19,566 nt of DNA from JALZAA01 sp046724435 (GCA_046724435.1 JBKOWN010000111.1:1-19566), one strand, 5' to 3'; positions 6,716 through 14,797 are shown, counted from the first letter of the stretch. The notes: generated from the letters alone by a model not told the origin. Translations and numbers: made by a program.

Positions 6716-8089
6716 TCAGTCGAGCATGTCGGCCGCCTTGCGGGCGGCGACGATCACCGGGTCCCACACCGGTGAAAATGGCGGCGCGTACGACAGGTCG
6801 AGGCTCGCGACCTCGTCGACGGGCATGCGATTCCAGATCGCGGTGGCCATCACGTCGATGCGCTTCGCCGCGCCTTCCGAGCCGACGATCTGTGCCCCGA
6901 CGATGCGGCCCTCCCGCGACTCTGCGATGACCTTCACCTTGATCGGCGCCGCGCCCGGGTAGTACCCCGCCCGGGTCGTGGACTCGATCGTGGCGGCGAC
7001 CACGTCGAGGTCCACCTCGGCGGCCTGGCGCTCCGTGAGGCCGGTGCGGGCGACCTCGTAGACGCAGATCTTGGACACTGCGGTGCCGATGACTCCCGGG
7101 AAGCGCACGTCGCCGCCCGTGACGTTGGTCCCGACGACCCGGCCCTGCTTGTTGGCGTGCGTACCCAGCGCGAGCGCGACCGGCAAACCCGTGACCCGGT
7201 GCGTCGACTCGACGCAGTCCCCCGCCGCCCAGACGCCGCCGACACTGGTCTCCATGCGCGCATCGGTGACGACCCCACCGGTCTCGCCGACGGCGACGCC
7301 GGCCTGCTTCGCGAGCACGCTGTCCGGTCGTACGCCCAGGCCGAGGACGACCATGTCGGCCGGCAACGAGCGGTTGGCGGTGTGGACGGCGCGGACCGAT
7401 CCGTTCTCGACGTCGAACCCGTCGACCTCCTCGCCGAGGTACAGCGTTACCCCGACGGCACGGAGCGCGTCCGCGACCAGCGCTCCCACGTCGAGGTCGA
7501 GCGTGCCCGCCATGGGCTGCTCGGTGCGATCGACGAGCGCGACCTTGAGCCCGCGCCGGATGAGCGCCTCGGCCATCTCCAGCCCGACGTAGCCGCCGCC
7601 GACGACGACCGCCCGGCTCGGCGCGCGCTCGTCGACAGCGCGCCGCGTCGTGACGCCGTCGGCGAGCGTCTGCACGCCGAAGATGCCGCCGGCGTCGGCA
7701 CCCGGCACGTGCGGACGAGACGGCACCGCGCCCGTCGCCACCACCAGCTGGTCGAAGGGCTCGTCGCGCTCGGCGCCGGCGGCACCGTCGCCGGCGAGAT
7801 CGCGCACGCGCACGCGTCGGTGGTTGACGTCGATGCTGATGACCTCGTGCCCCGTGCGGACGTCGATGCCGTTACGACGGTGCTCGTCGGGTGTTCGCGC
7901 GACGAGCTCGTCGACATCGGATACGAGATCGCCGACGAAGTATGGGATGCCGCACGCCGAGTACGACGTGTACGGACCGCGCTCGAACGCGACGATCTCG
8001 AGGTCCTCGGGATCGCGGCGGCGCCGCGCGCGCGCCGCGGCGGTCATGCCGGCGGCGTCACCACCGATGACGACGAGCCGTTCGGTCAC
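6716..8089 (-). CDS. CoA-disulfide reductase-like FAD/NAD(P)H oxidoreductase
   Basis: 457-residue flavoprotein of the single-cysteine pyridine nucleotide-disulfide oxidoreductase group (CoA-disulfide reductase, NADH oxidase, persulfide reductase). Visible parts: the N-terminal FAD loop VVIGGDAAGM; the redox cysteine C46 in SYSACGIPYFVGD; the NAD(P) loop VVVGGGYVGLEMAEAL; the second FAD motif AAGDCVE; and a C-terminal dimerisation domain with YAPPFSPVWDP, typical of the CoA-disulfide reductase branch. There is no rhodanese domain. The start is taken at GTG 8089; an ATG at 8122 would add eleven mostly basic residues and overlap the preceding gene. It begins 13 nt after the stop of the nitronate monooxygenase gene and has no ribosome binding site of its own, so the two are surely co-transcribed and probably coupled. 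CoA, another low-molecular-weight disulfide or a persulfide could be the substrate. Confidence 0.85.
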   Translation of the reverse strand: MTERLVVIGGDAAGMTAAARARRRRDPEDLEIVAFERGPYTSYSACGIPYFVGDLVSDVDELVARTPDEHRRNGIDVRTGHEVISIDVNHRRVRVRDLAGDGAAGAERDEPFDQLVVATGAVPSRPHVPGADAGGIFGVQTLADGVTTRRAVDERAPSRAVVVGGGYVGLEMAEALIRRGLKVALVDRTEQPMAGTLDLDVGALVADALRAVGVTLYLGEEVDGFDVENGSVRAVHTANRSLPADMVVLGLGVRPDSVLAKQAGVAVGETGGVVTDARMETSVGGVWAAGDCVESTHRVTGLPVALALGTHANKQGRVVGTNVTGGDVRFPGVIGTAVSKICVYEVARTGLTERQAAEVDLDVVAATIESTTRAGYYPGAAPIKVKVIAESREGRIVGAQIVGSEGAAKRIDVMATAIWNRMPVDEVASLDLSYAPPFSPVWDPVIVAARKAADMLD

Positions 8090-8102
8090 ACGACGGCGCG
8101 GC

Positions 8103-9083
8103 TCACGCCGGTGCCTGTGCACGGAGACCGCCCAGCGACTCGATCACGGCTTCGGCCTCGGCGACGAATTGCCGCACGAGCTCGCCCGCCGGGACGAGGG
8201 TGCCGATGGCGCCCGTTCCCTGTCCGGCCGGGTAGCACTCGCGGTCGGGGTCGACGCCGGCGGCTTCGTCCCCACCCGTCAGGTGCAGCGTGCCTTCCTC
8301 GACCGCCTTGAACAGCTGCTCCGGGAACGGCCTCAGCTCACTCGGATGGTCGTCGTAATACTGCGTGGTCTTGTTGCGGACTGCCCGTAGCGTCTTGCCC
8401 GTGAACGCCCGACTGACCACCGTGCCGTCCTCGGCGGTGTGGAGCAGCGCGTCCTTGTAGCCCGGCGTCGAACGCGCCTCGGGCGTGGCAATGAAACGGG
8501 TGCCGATCCACACGCCGTCGGCTCCGAGCGCGAGCGACGCCGCCAGCCCGCGGCCGTCGAACAGCCCGCCGGCGGCGACGACGGGCACGCGGTCGCCGAC
8601 CGCGTCGACCATCTGGGGGACGAGCGGCATCGTGGCGACTGTCCCGGTATGGCCGCCGGCCTCGGTGCCCTGGGCGACAACGAGGTCGCAGCCGGCTTCC
8701 ACGGCGGCGATCGCGTGACGCACCTTTCCGCACATGTTGACGACCAGCACGTTGTTGTCGTGGCAGAGCTTGATCACGTCCCGCGGCACGCCCAGCCCGG
8801 CCACGAAAACCTGCGCGCCCTCCCTGATGACGAGCTCGATGTTCGACATCATCTGCTCGGGAAGCGCGGTCAGGAGGTCGACACCGAATGGCTTGCTCGT
8901 GGCGGCCTTCACGGCGCGGATCTCCTCGACCATCTCGTCCTGACTCATTGCCGACGCGCCCAGGCAACCGAACCCGCCTGCCTCGGACACCGCTGCGACG
9001 AGCGTGTGGTACGAAACACCCCCCATGCCGGCGAGCATCACGGGGTGCTCGATCTCGAGAGCGTCAGTCAGTCGTGTCCGCAC
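8103..9083 (-). CDS. Nitronate monooxygenase (2-nitropropane dioxygenase family)
   Basis: FMN-dependent TIM-barrel enzyme that oxidises alkyl nitronates, toxic nitro-compound anions, although many members act on unknown substrates. 326 aa from GTG 9083. Motifs: HPVMLAGMGGVS near the N-terminus, FGVDLL, the VVAQGTEAGGHTG segment carrying the probable catalytic histidine, and the FMN phosphate site AAGGLFDGRGLAASLALGADGVWIGTRF. The GTG at 9083 has AGGAGA 6 nt before it and begins where homologues begin (VRTRLTDALEIEHPVM). A GTG at 9146 would add 21 residues, but those residues are encoded by the repeated leader element, so I reject it. It is first in an operon with the flavoprotein downstream, which may supply reducing power or handle thiol stress; that link is inference. 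Confidence 0.88.
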   Translation of the reverse strand: MRTRLTDALEIEHPVMLAGMGGVSYHTLVAAVSEAGGFGCLGASAMSQDEMVEEIRAVKAATSKPFGVDLLTALPEQMMSNIELVIREGAQVFVAGLGVPRDVIKLCHDNNVLVVNMCGKVRHAIAAVEAGCDLVVAQGTEAGGHTGTVATMPLVPQMVDAVGDRVPVVAAGGLFDGRGLAASLALGADGVWIGTRFIATPEARSTPGYKDALLHTAEDGTVVSRAFTGKTLRAVRNKTTQYYDDHPSELRPFPEQLFKAVEEGTLHLTGGDEAAGVDPDRECYPAGQGTGAIGTLVPAGELVRQFVAEAEAVIESLGGLRAQAPA

Positions 9084-9095
9084 AGTTTCTCCTGT

Positions 9096-9141
9096 CGCCG
9101 TCGCAAGCTCCGGCTTTGCGGTGACGGTCGGCAAAGCCGCC
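9096..9141 (-). promoter_or_regulatory. Leader repeat element, copy 2
   Basis: Second copy of the 46-nt element at 5113-5158 (44/46 identical), again just upstream of the ribosome binding site of a minus-strand gene, here nitronate monooxygenase. The two differences fall in the loop of the small hairpin (UGU to UUU) and in the internal bulge of the large one (CGC to CAC), so both proposed stems are unchanged. In this copy there is no stop codon in the reading frame used by the short ORF of copy 1; the frame runs into the gene. Confidence 0.6.
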
Positions 9142-9169
9142 GTCACCGCGTCACGCTAGCTTGGAGATC

Positions 9170-9667
9170 ATGCCGAACGCGCTCGTTGGCGTGATCATGG
9201 GCAGCGACTCCGATCTCGCCGTCATGCGGCCTGCGGTCGACGTCCTCGGCGAGTTCGGAATCTCGTTCGAGGTGCGCGTCGTGTCCGCCCACCGCACCCC
9301 GGACGTGCTCTACGAGTACGCGAGCTCCGCCGCCGACCTCGGGCTGCGCGTGATCATCGCCGGCGCGGGAGGCGCCGCGCACTTGCCGGGCATGACGGCG
9401 TCGATGACGCCGCTGCCGGTCATCGGCGTGCCGGTTCCCCGCGAGAAGCTCGATGGCCTCGACTCGCTGCTCTCGATCGTCCAGATGCCGCCCGGGATCC
9501 CGGTGGCGACGGTCGGCATCGGCGAGGCCCGCAACGCCGGGCTGCTCGCGGTCCGGATCCTCGCGGCGACGAACCCCGAGCTTCGCCGCCAGATGCAGGG
9601 CTTCCAGTCCGAGCTGGCCGAGGCCGTGCGCGAGAAGGACGACGGCGTCCGCAAGCAGTTCGAGTAA
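9170..9667 (+). CDS. purE: N5-carboxyaminoimidazole ribonucleotide mutase, PurE
   Basis: Class I PurE of de novo purine synthesis: rearranges N5-CAIR (made by PurK) to CAIR in the cytosol. 165 aa, the normal length. Active-site motifs are intact: GSDSDLAVM (residues 11-19), VVSAHRTPD (H41), and AGAGGAAHLPGM (H71), followed by PVIGVPV and QMPPGIPVATVGIGEARNAGLLAVRIL. The ATG at 9170 has GGAG at 9163-9166, a rather short spacing. A TTG at 9161 in frame would add three residues. purK, usually adjacent in actinobacteria, is not in this window. It is divergent from the nitronate monooxygenase operon and convergent with the ABC permease, with a shared palindrome over both stop codons. Confidence 0.95.
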   Translation: MPNALVGVIMGSDSDLAVMRPAVDVLGEFGISFEVRVVSAHRTPDVLYEYASSAADLGLRVIIAGAGGAAHLPGMTASMTPLPVIGVPVPREKLDGLDSLLSIVQMPPGIPVATVGIGEARNAGLLAVRILAATNPELRRQMQGFQSELAEAVREKDDGVRKQFE

Positions 9668-9684
9668 CCAGGTCCGTTACTCGA
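9660..9684. terminator. Bidirectional hairpin over both stops of purE and ABC permease
   Basis: Perfect inverted repeat TCGAGTAAC, 7-nt loop, GTTACTCGA. The two arms contain the TAA stops of the convergent genes. A 9-bp stem in this position suits a shared terminator or an mRNA 3' end stabiliser; there is no T-run, which is common in high-GC actinobacteria. Confidence 0.45.
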
Positions 9685-12247
9685 TGGTTACGGCCCGCAG
9701 GACATCCAGCTTCGCGGCGCGCCGCGCCGGGAAGATGGCGGCAAGCACGCCGGCGAACCCGCCGACGATCACCACGAGGATCAGCTGCCCACCCGGGGCC
9801 GCGAACTTGGTGAACCCCTGGTCTTTGAGCGCCTCGACCACAGCCCAGCCGAAGAACAAGCCGATCACGAGCCCGAGGAACGTGCCCAAGAGGGAGATGA
9901 TCACGGACTCCCACCGGATGCTCGACCGCAGTTGGCGCCGGCTCATGCCGACGGCGCGTAGTAGCCCGAGCTCGCGTGTCCGCTCGTAGATCGAGAGCGC
10001 GAGCGTGTTGGCGATGCCGATGAGGGCGATGATCACCGCCAAGAGGAGCATGACGTAGATCAGTCCCAGAAGCTGGTTGATTTGCGCCGCTTGCGAATCC
10101 TTGAACTCCGTACTGTCCTGGAGCTTGGCGTTCGGGTATGCCTTCAGAGCACGGTCGATGGCCTGGCGACCCTCGAGCGGGCTGACGCCCGACGCGAGCT
10201 TGACGAACACGTATTGATCGAGCTGCGACGTGTAGTGCGCGCTGACCGTCGCGATCGACAGCGTGTAATCGGCGAAGCCTTGCTTGTTGCCATTGCCGTA
10301 GATCGTGCGGACTGTGAGCGGGATGGCGCCGTTCGGAAACTGCGCCGGCACCCGGCTCCCGATTTGCCAGTGCTTGTCGTCCGCCACCGAGCGCGAGATG
10401 CCGACGCTGTTGGGCTGGGCGAGGTCCCCGACGTTCCCGTCCTGGACCTTCATGTTGAAGACATTGGTTGCCGAACGCGGGTCGACGCCGGCGAAGAACT
10501 CGCTCGAGCCACCGAACTCGGCCTCGTTGAACCGGAGCGGGCTCGAGCCACCGACCTGCGGCAGTTTGGCGACGTCGCTCGCCAGTTGCGGGCTGAATCC
10601 ACCGAAGGCGGCGCCGAACCCGGAGCCGGTGGTGATGACGAAGTCGGCTTTGAACGCCTCGTCGACCTGCGCGTTGATCGACTCCTTGGCCGAGGCGGCG
10701 AAGATCGTGATGAAGCCGACGAGGGCCACGCCAATCATCAGCGCAGCTGCCGTCGCCGACGTGCGCTTCGGGTTCCGCATGGCGTTGTCGCGGGCGAGCG
10801 TGCCGGTGATGCCGCGCAGCCGTGCCGCCGGCCAACCGATCGCGTCGCTGAGTGGACGCGCGACCACAGGTCCCAGCACGAACACGCCGATGAACACGAT
10901 CAACGCCCCGAGGCCCACGAGTTGGATGCCGGCGCTGCCGAACAGCCCCGCGAACAGCGACAGAACACCGAGGGCGACGATGCCGAACCCGATCAGGACC
11001 CGGCGGCCGGAGTGCGGCCGCTCCTCGGTAGCGACGTCGCGCATTGCCGCGATCGGAGCCACCCGTGAAGCCTTCCGCGCGGGCACGATCGCGGAGATGA
11101 TCGTCACGCCCGTGCCGACGACGAGTGCGACGATCACGGTCCGGGCACTGATGACGGTGCCGCCGGCCGGTATGTCGAGTCCGAACGCGTCGAGCAGCGC
11201 CTTCAGCGCGCTGGACAGCGCGATGCCGGCACCGAGGCCGACCACAGACGCGAACAGGCCGACGAGCACCGCTTCCGTGAGGACCGAGCCCAGGACCTGG
11301 CGGCCGCTGGCGCCGAGCGCGCGCAGCAGCGCCAACTCACGGAGCCGTTGCGCGACCACGATCGAGAACGTGTTGAAGATGATGAACGTGCCGACGAACA
11401 GCGCGATCAACGCGAAGACCAGCAGCGCGACGTTGAAGAACTGGAGGGCGTTCTTGATGTCGCTCTGGTTCTCCTTCGTGATCTGCGCTCCGGTGAGTAC
11501 CTGGTACGTCTTGTTGTCGAGCTGGGCTGCAATCCCGTTCTTGAGCGTCTCCTGCGACACGCCGGGTTGCGCGACCACGGAGATCGAGTCGAACTGGTCG
11601 GTGGCTCCGGTGATCGCCTGCGCCGTCGGGGTGTCGAACAGCGCGGCCGACGCGCCGGCGGCGCTGTCGGCGTCGCCGAACTTGGCGATCCCGACGATCT
11701 GGTACTTCGCCGGCGGCCCCTGCGTGAGGATCGTCACCTGGTCGCCGACCTTGAAGCCGGCGTCCTTGGCCGACCCGGCGTCGACCACGACCTGATCCGG
11801 CCCGACGGGTGCGTGGCTTCCGGGCTCGAGCCGGTACGGGTTGAGCGCCTTCACCGTGCCCCAGGTGAAGCCGAACGTGGGCGCCCCCTGCCCCGGGTTC
11901 CCGACTGTCTTGCCCTTCTTGTCGACGAGTTGGGCGTAGAACTGGAGGTTCCCCTCGGCGGCCGCGGCGCCGTGAACGGCCTCGATCTGGGGCACGAGCG
12001 ACGCGGGCACGCGGGCGCGCTGCCGGCGGACCGGTCCGCCGAAGCCGCTCGACAACGACTGCGCGCTTCGTACGTAGGCGTCGGTGCCCCGATTCACGTC
12101 CGCGAACAGGTTGTCGAACGTGCGGGAGATGGTGTCGGTGAGGACCAACGTCCCGGACATGAACGCGACGCCGAGCATCACCGCCAGTGCAGTAAGCGCG
12201 AAGCGAAGCTTGTGCGCGAGCAGCCCCTGGATCGTGACGCGGCGCAC
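9677..12247 (-). CDS. ABC transporter permease, FtsX/MacB-type, duplicated
   Basis: 856-residue inner-membrane subunit of an exporter working with the ATPase encoded just upstream. The protein has two MacB-like halves. The first: an N-terminal membrane segment (LRFALTALAVMLGVAFMSG), a large extracytoplasmic domain, then three membrane segments with the FtsX signature (RELALLRALGASGRQVLGSV). A linker follows with further membrane spans. The second half starts with TSATAAALMIGVALVGFITIF, has another extracytoplasmic domain, and ends with an FtsX block (RELGLLRAVGMSRRQLRSSI) and GLVIGLFFGWAVV. I chose GTG 12247, 4 nt after the ATPase stop and matching the membrane-anchor start; an ATG at 12370 would overlap the ATPase by over 100 nt with low-complexity sequence. 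Systems of this type often export lipids, peptides or lipoproteins; the substrate is unknown. Confidence 0.9.
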   Translation of the reverse strand: MRRVTIQGLLAHKLRFALTALAVMLGVAFMSGTLVLTDTISRTFDNLFADVNRGTDAYVRSAQSLSSGFGGPVRRQRARVPASLVPQIEAVHGAAAAEGNLQFYAQLVDKKGKTVGNPGQGAPTFGFTWGTVKALNPYRLEPGSHAPVGPDQVVVDAGSAKDAGFKVGDQVTILTQGPPAKYQIVGIAKFGDADSAAGASAALFDTPTAQAITGATDQFDSISVVAQPGVSQETLKNGIAAQLDNKTYQVLTGAQITKENQSDIKNALQFFNVALLVFALIALFVGTFIIFNTFSIVVAQRLRELALLRALGASGRQVLGSVLTEAVLVGLFASVVGLGAGIALSSALKALLDAFGLDIPAGGTVISARTVIVALVVGTGVTIISAIVPARKASRVAPIAAMRDVATEERPHSGRRVLIGFGIVALGVLSLFAGLFGSAGIQLVGLGALIVFIGVFVLGPVVARPLSDAIGWPAARLRGITGTLARDNAMRNPKRTSATAAALMIGVALVGFITIFAASAKESINAQVDEAFKADFVITTGSGFGAAFGGFSPQLASDVAKLPQVGGSSPLRFNEAEFGGSSEFFAGVDPRSATNVFNMKVQDGNVGDLAQPNSVGISRSVADDKHWQIGSRVPAQFPNGAIPLTVRTIYGNGNKQGFADYTLSIATVSAHYTSQLDQYVFVKLASGVSPLEGRQAIDRALKAYPNAKLQDSTEFKDSQAAQINQLLGLIYVMLLLAVIIALIGIANTLALSIYERTRELGLLRAVGMSRRQLRSSIRWESVIISLLGTFLGLVIGLFFGWAVVEALKDQGFTKFAAPGGQLILVVIVGGFAGVLAAIFPARRAAKLDVLRAVTIE

Positions 12248-12251
12248 GGCG

Positions 12252-13016
12252 CTACTCGCCGAGGCTCTTCGCGCGGTGTTCGATGATCGTCTCGGCCGTC
12301 GGGTTCTCGAGCTCGTCGACGATCTTCCCGTCGGCGAGGAAGACGACGCGATCGGAGTAGCCGGCCGCAAGCGGATCGTGGGTGACCATCACGATCGTCT
12401 GGCCCAGGTCGGTGACGGCCTGGCGCATGAACTCGAGCATCTCGGCACTGGCCTTCGAGTCGAGGTTTCCGGTCGGCTCGTCGGCGAAGATGACCTGCGG
12501 ACGGCTCGCGAGCGCACGCGCGACGGCGACCCGCTGTTGCTGCCCACCCGACAGCTCGGACGGCCGGTGCTTGAGCCGGTCGGCGAGACCGACCGTGCTG
12601 ATCACACGGTCGAGCCATTGCTTGTCGGGCTTCTTGCCCGCCAGCGCCAGCGGGAGCGTGATGTTCTCGAGCGCGGTGAGCGTCGGGATGAGGTTGTACG
12701 ACTGGAACACGAAGCCGATCTTGTCGCGGCGGACGATCGTCAGCTCCTTCTCGGAGCACGCGGTGATCTCGACGTCGCCGAGCAGGATGCGACCGGCCGT
12801 GACGCGGTCGAGCCCGGCGAGGCAATGCAACAGGGTCGACTTGCCCGAGCCGGACGGGCCCATGATCGCCGTGTAGTGACCGGCGGCGAACTCGACAGTG
12901 ATGTTGTTGAGCGCCCGCACGGCCGCCTCGCCGACGCCGTAGATCTTCGTCACCTCTTCGGCGCGGACGGCGACCGTTGTGGCGGCGGCGGGCTCTGATG
13001 TGACGGCAGACGTCAC
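12252..13016 (-). CDS. ABC transporter ATP-binding protein, MacB/LolD-type
   Basis: 254-residue ATPase that powers the FtsX-type permease downstream. Walker A GPSGSGKST (residues 53-61), Q-loop in FVFQSYNLIP (about 103-112), signature LSGGQQQRVAVARAL (155-169), Walker B VIFADEP (175-181), NLDS D-loop and the switch histidine in MVTHD. The order and the NLIPTLTALENI stretch are typical of the LolD/MacB/FtsE group. The start is GTG 13016 with AGGAGG 6 nt upstream. It ends 4 nt before the permease start, so the pair is an operon. The 65-nt gap to arsC upstream separates it from the arsenic operon on the same strand; read-through from there is possible because no terminator hairpin is obvious. 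Confidence 0.93.
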   Translation of the reverse strand: MTSAVTSEPAAATTVAVRAEEVTKIYGVGEAAVRALNNITVEFAAGHYTAIMGPSGSGKSTLLHCLAGLDRVTAGRILLGDVEITACSEKELTIVRRDKIGFVFQSYNLIPTLTALENITLPLALAGKKPDKQWLDRVISTVGLADRLKHRPSELSGGQQQRVAVARALASRPQVIFADEPTGNLDSKASAEMLEFMRQAVTDLGQTIVMVTHDPLAAGYSDRVVFLADGKIVDELENPTAETIIEHRAKSLGE

Positions 13017-13081
13017 GGTGTTCCTCCTACCAGGGCGTTTGGGGGCACCGCGACCCTACGCGCAGGGAGGAGGTGACACCG

Positions 13082-13495
13082 TCACTCGGGGAGGATCTTC
13101 ATCTCCTCCATGAGCCGCTCGACGCGGCCGCGGATCTCGTCGCGGATCGGACGGACGGCGTCGACGCCGAGGCCCGCTGGGTCGTCGAGCACCCAGTCCT
13201 CGTAGCGCTTTCCCGGATAGACGGGGCACGCGTCGCCACACCCCATGGTGACGACGACGTCAGCGGCGTGGATGATCTCGTCTGTCCACGGCTTGGGGAA
13301 CTCGGTCCGGATGTCGATACCGACTTCCGCCATCGCCTCGATGGCCGCCGGGTTGACCGTGCTCGCGGGCTCGGATCCGCCCGAGAAGACATCGACGCGG
13401 TCGCCCGCGAGGTACTCGAGCCATGCCGCCGCCATCTGCGAACGCCCGGCATTGTGCGCGCACAGGAACACGACGCTGGGCTTGGCGCTGATCAT
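13082..13495 (-). CDS. arsC: Arsenate reductase, thioredoxin-coupled LMW-phosphatase type
   Basis: Reduces arsenate to arsenite in the cytosol. 137 aa with the low-molecular-weight tyrosine phosphatase fold. The catalytic loop CAHNAGRS (C12, R18) is the CX5R motif; two further cysteines in MGCGDACP (C86 and C90) form the resolving disulfide relay typical of the thioredoxin-coupled class. The KRYEDWVLDDPAG block carries the catalytic aspartate. The ATG at 13495 is preceded by AGGGGAG. It starts 19 nt after the aquaglyceroporin gene and is last in the arsenic operon. An LMW protein phosphatase is the alternative, but the extra cysteines and the neighbours make arsenate the likely substrate. Confidence 0.93.
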   Translation of the reverse strand: MISAKPSVVFLCAHNAGRSQMAAAWLEYLAGDRVDVFSGGSEPASTVNPAAIEAMAEVGIDIRTEFPKPWTDEIIHAADVVVTMGCGDACPVYPGKRYEDWVLDDPAGLGVDAVRPIRDEIRGRVERLMEEMKILPE

Positions 13496-13514
13496 CGTCT
13501 CCCCTTTCGTGGTC

Positions 13515-14234
13515 TCATCGCTCGGCGAGAACGCGACCTGGATAGAGCAGCCGGATCAGCCCGTACGCGATGCCGGCGCCCACGAGCTGCATGAGGATGA
13601 ACATCGGCGCCGACGACGGGTCGATGCCGGTGAACGTGTCGGACAGGGTGCGGGCGATCGTGACCGCGGGATTGGCGAAGCTCGTCGACGACGTGAACCA
13701 GTAGGCGCCGCCGATCCAGATCCCGACCGCGAACGCGACCACGTTGGCACGACCACTGCGGACGCAACCGTGGATGACGAGCAGCAGCCCGACCGTCGCG
13801 AGGATCTCTGACAGCCAAAGTGCGGGCGACGAGCGCGTCTTCGTCGAGACATTGATCGCGGGGAGCTCGAACATGAGGTTGGCGGCCACAGCGCCGAGGC
13901 AGCCGCCCGTGACCTGGGCGGCGATGTAGAACGCCGAGTCGCGGGTCGTGATGCTGCCGAAGGCGCGATCGACGAGCGTCACGACCGGGTTGAAGTGCGC
14001 CCCCGAGACTGCTCCGAAGACGAGGATGAGGCCTATCAGCGCGGCGGCGGTGGCGGCCGCGTTCTCGAACAACTGCACACCCACATCGTGCGACAAGCGG
14101 CTGGCCATGATCCCGGAACCGATCACCGCGATGACGAGGAAGCCCGTCCCGATTCCCTCGGCGACCAGACGACGCGTGAGATCCAGCTCGCCGCTGCCGG
14201 TGCCGGTCTCGGGCTCCTGGGCCAGGTCGGTCAT
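13515..14234 (-). CDS. Aquaporin/aquaglyceroporin (MIP family), probable arsenite channel
   Basis: 239-residue channel protein with six predicted membrane segments. The two pore motifs are NPV at residues 82-84 (in GAHFNPVVTL, a variant of NPA) and a normal NPA at 188-190 (in SFANPAVTIART). Many MIP channels conduct uncharged arsenite, As(OH)3. In Sinorhizobium meliloti the channel AqpS replaces the arsenite pump in an ars operon, so that arsenite made by ArsC leaves down its gradient. The same arrangement is seen here: the gene lies between the ArsI-like gene (18 nt upstream) and arsC (19 nt downstream), and no ArsB or Acr3 pump is in the window. The ATG at 14234 has a GGAAGGG element before it. 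Transport of arsenite is inferred from context. Confidence 0.88.
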   Translation of the reverse strand: MTDLAQEPETGTGSGELDLTRRLVAEGIGTGFLVIAVIGSGIMASRLSHDVGVQLFENAAATAAALIGLILVFGAVSGAHFNPVVTLVDRAFGSITTRDSAFYIAAQVTGGCLGAVAANLMFELPAINVSTKTRSSPALWLSEILATVGLLLVIHGCVRSGRANVVAFAVGIWIGGAYWFTSSTSFANPAVTIARTLSDTFTGIDPSSAPMFILMQLVGAGIAYGLIRLLYPGRVLAER

Positions 14235-14252
14235 GTGGCCCTTCCGAAATCG

Positions 14253-14708
14253 TCAGCAGCAGCGCGACGCTGATTCGGGAGCCGACTCGCAGCACATCGG
14301 GTCGTCCTCGGGCTCGGCGGTGCGGAGCTCGCCGCCCGGCATCTCGACGTCATCGAGCACGGTGTAGATCTCCCACGGCTCGCCGTCGGGGGCGTCCACC
14401 CACACCTTGTCCTGCAGCGCGTAACAACACGAGACCTCGTCCTCGGTTGCAGTCGGGAGACCTTCGCTCGCGAGTCGCTGCTGCGTTGCCGCGACGTCCT
14501 CCGTCGACTCGACCTCGACCCCGAGGTGGTTGAGTGTCCCGGGATCGCCGTGGTCGGCAATCAGGATGAGCTTCAGCGGCGGCTCGGTAACCGCGAAGTT
14601 GGCGTAGCCGGGGCGGACCTTCGCCGGGGCCGTGTCGAAGAGCTTCGAGTAGAAGGCGACCGCGTCATCGAGGTCGCGGACGTTGAGTGCCAGCTGGACT
14701 CGACTCAT
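14253..14708 (-). CDS. arsI: ArsI/CadI-family vicinal oxygen chelate protein (putative C-As lyase)
   Basis: 151-residue glyoxalase-fold protein. ArsI enzymes are Fe(II)-dependent dioxygenases that cleave the carbon-arsenic bond of trivalent methyl- and aromatic arsenicals; the CadI name comes from cadmium-induced homologues. The expected metal ligands are all visible: a histidine near the middle (H61 in LNHLGVEV), a glutamate (E113 in EPWEIYTV), and the vicinal cysteine pair that binds the arsenical (C94-C95 in EVSCCYALQDKVWV). A fifth cluster of cysteines ends the protein (MCC and RCC near residues 138-151) and may bind more metalloid. The ATG at 14708 has GGAGG just upstream; a start at 14732 would add eight residues before the ribosome binding site. 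It leads the arsenic operon and faces arsR across the operator. Confidence 0.85.
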   Translation of the reverse strand: MSRVQLALNVRDLDDAVAFYSKLFDTAPAKVRPGYANFAVTEPPLKLILIADHGDPGTLNHLGVEVESTEDVAATQQRLASEGLPTATEDEVSCCYALQDKVWVDAPDGEPWEIYTVLDDVEMPGGELRTAEPEDDPMCCESAPESASRCC

Positions 14709-14732
14709 GACCCCTCCGGGATATATTGGCAA

Positions 14733-14768
14733 CTGTCGATGTATCGATCATCGCGAATACATCGAGAG
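14733..14768. promoter_or_regulatory. Palindromic ArsR operator between arsI and arsR
   Basis: Inverted repeat with perfect 9-bp arms TCGATGTAT (14736-14744) and ATACATCGA (14757-14765) separated by 12 nt; with one mismatch on each side the arms extend to 12 bp (14733-14768). It lies in the 89-nt divergent promoter region, so one bound ArsR dimer or pair of dimers could repress both directions. AT-rich sequence for a promoter of arsI (about 14719-14727) lies beside it. Confidence 0.7.
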
Positions 14769-14797
14769 ATGTCAATGCGACTCCGGGAGGTCCGCTC

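Noticed and set aside
11348..12286. Long plus-strand open frames opposite the ABC permease (also 10082-11068 and 10305-11795)
   Set aside because: Antisense shadows in high-GC DNA: highly arginine/aspartate-rich, no family motif, and fully opposite a well-supported permease.
9677..13016. Reading the ABC transporter as a metalloid exporter belonging to the ars operon
   Set aside because: It is on the same strand as arsC but has its own ribosome binding site and a 65-nt gap, and the MacB/FtsX architecture is not linked to arsenic transport.
13017..13081. CCTCCT...AGGAGG inverted motif between the ABC ATPase and arsC
   Set aside because: Loop of about 45 nt and one arm is the ribosome binding site of the ATPase; not a convincing hairpin.
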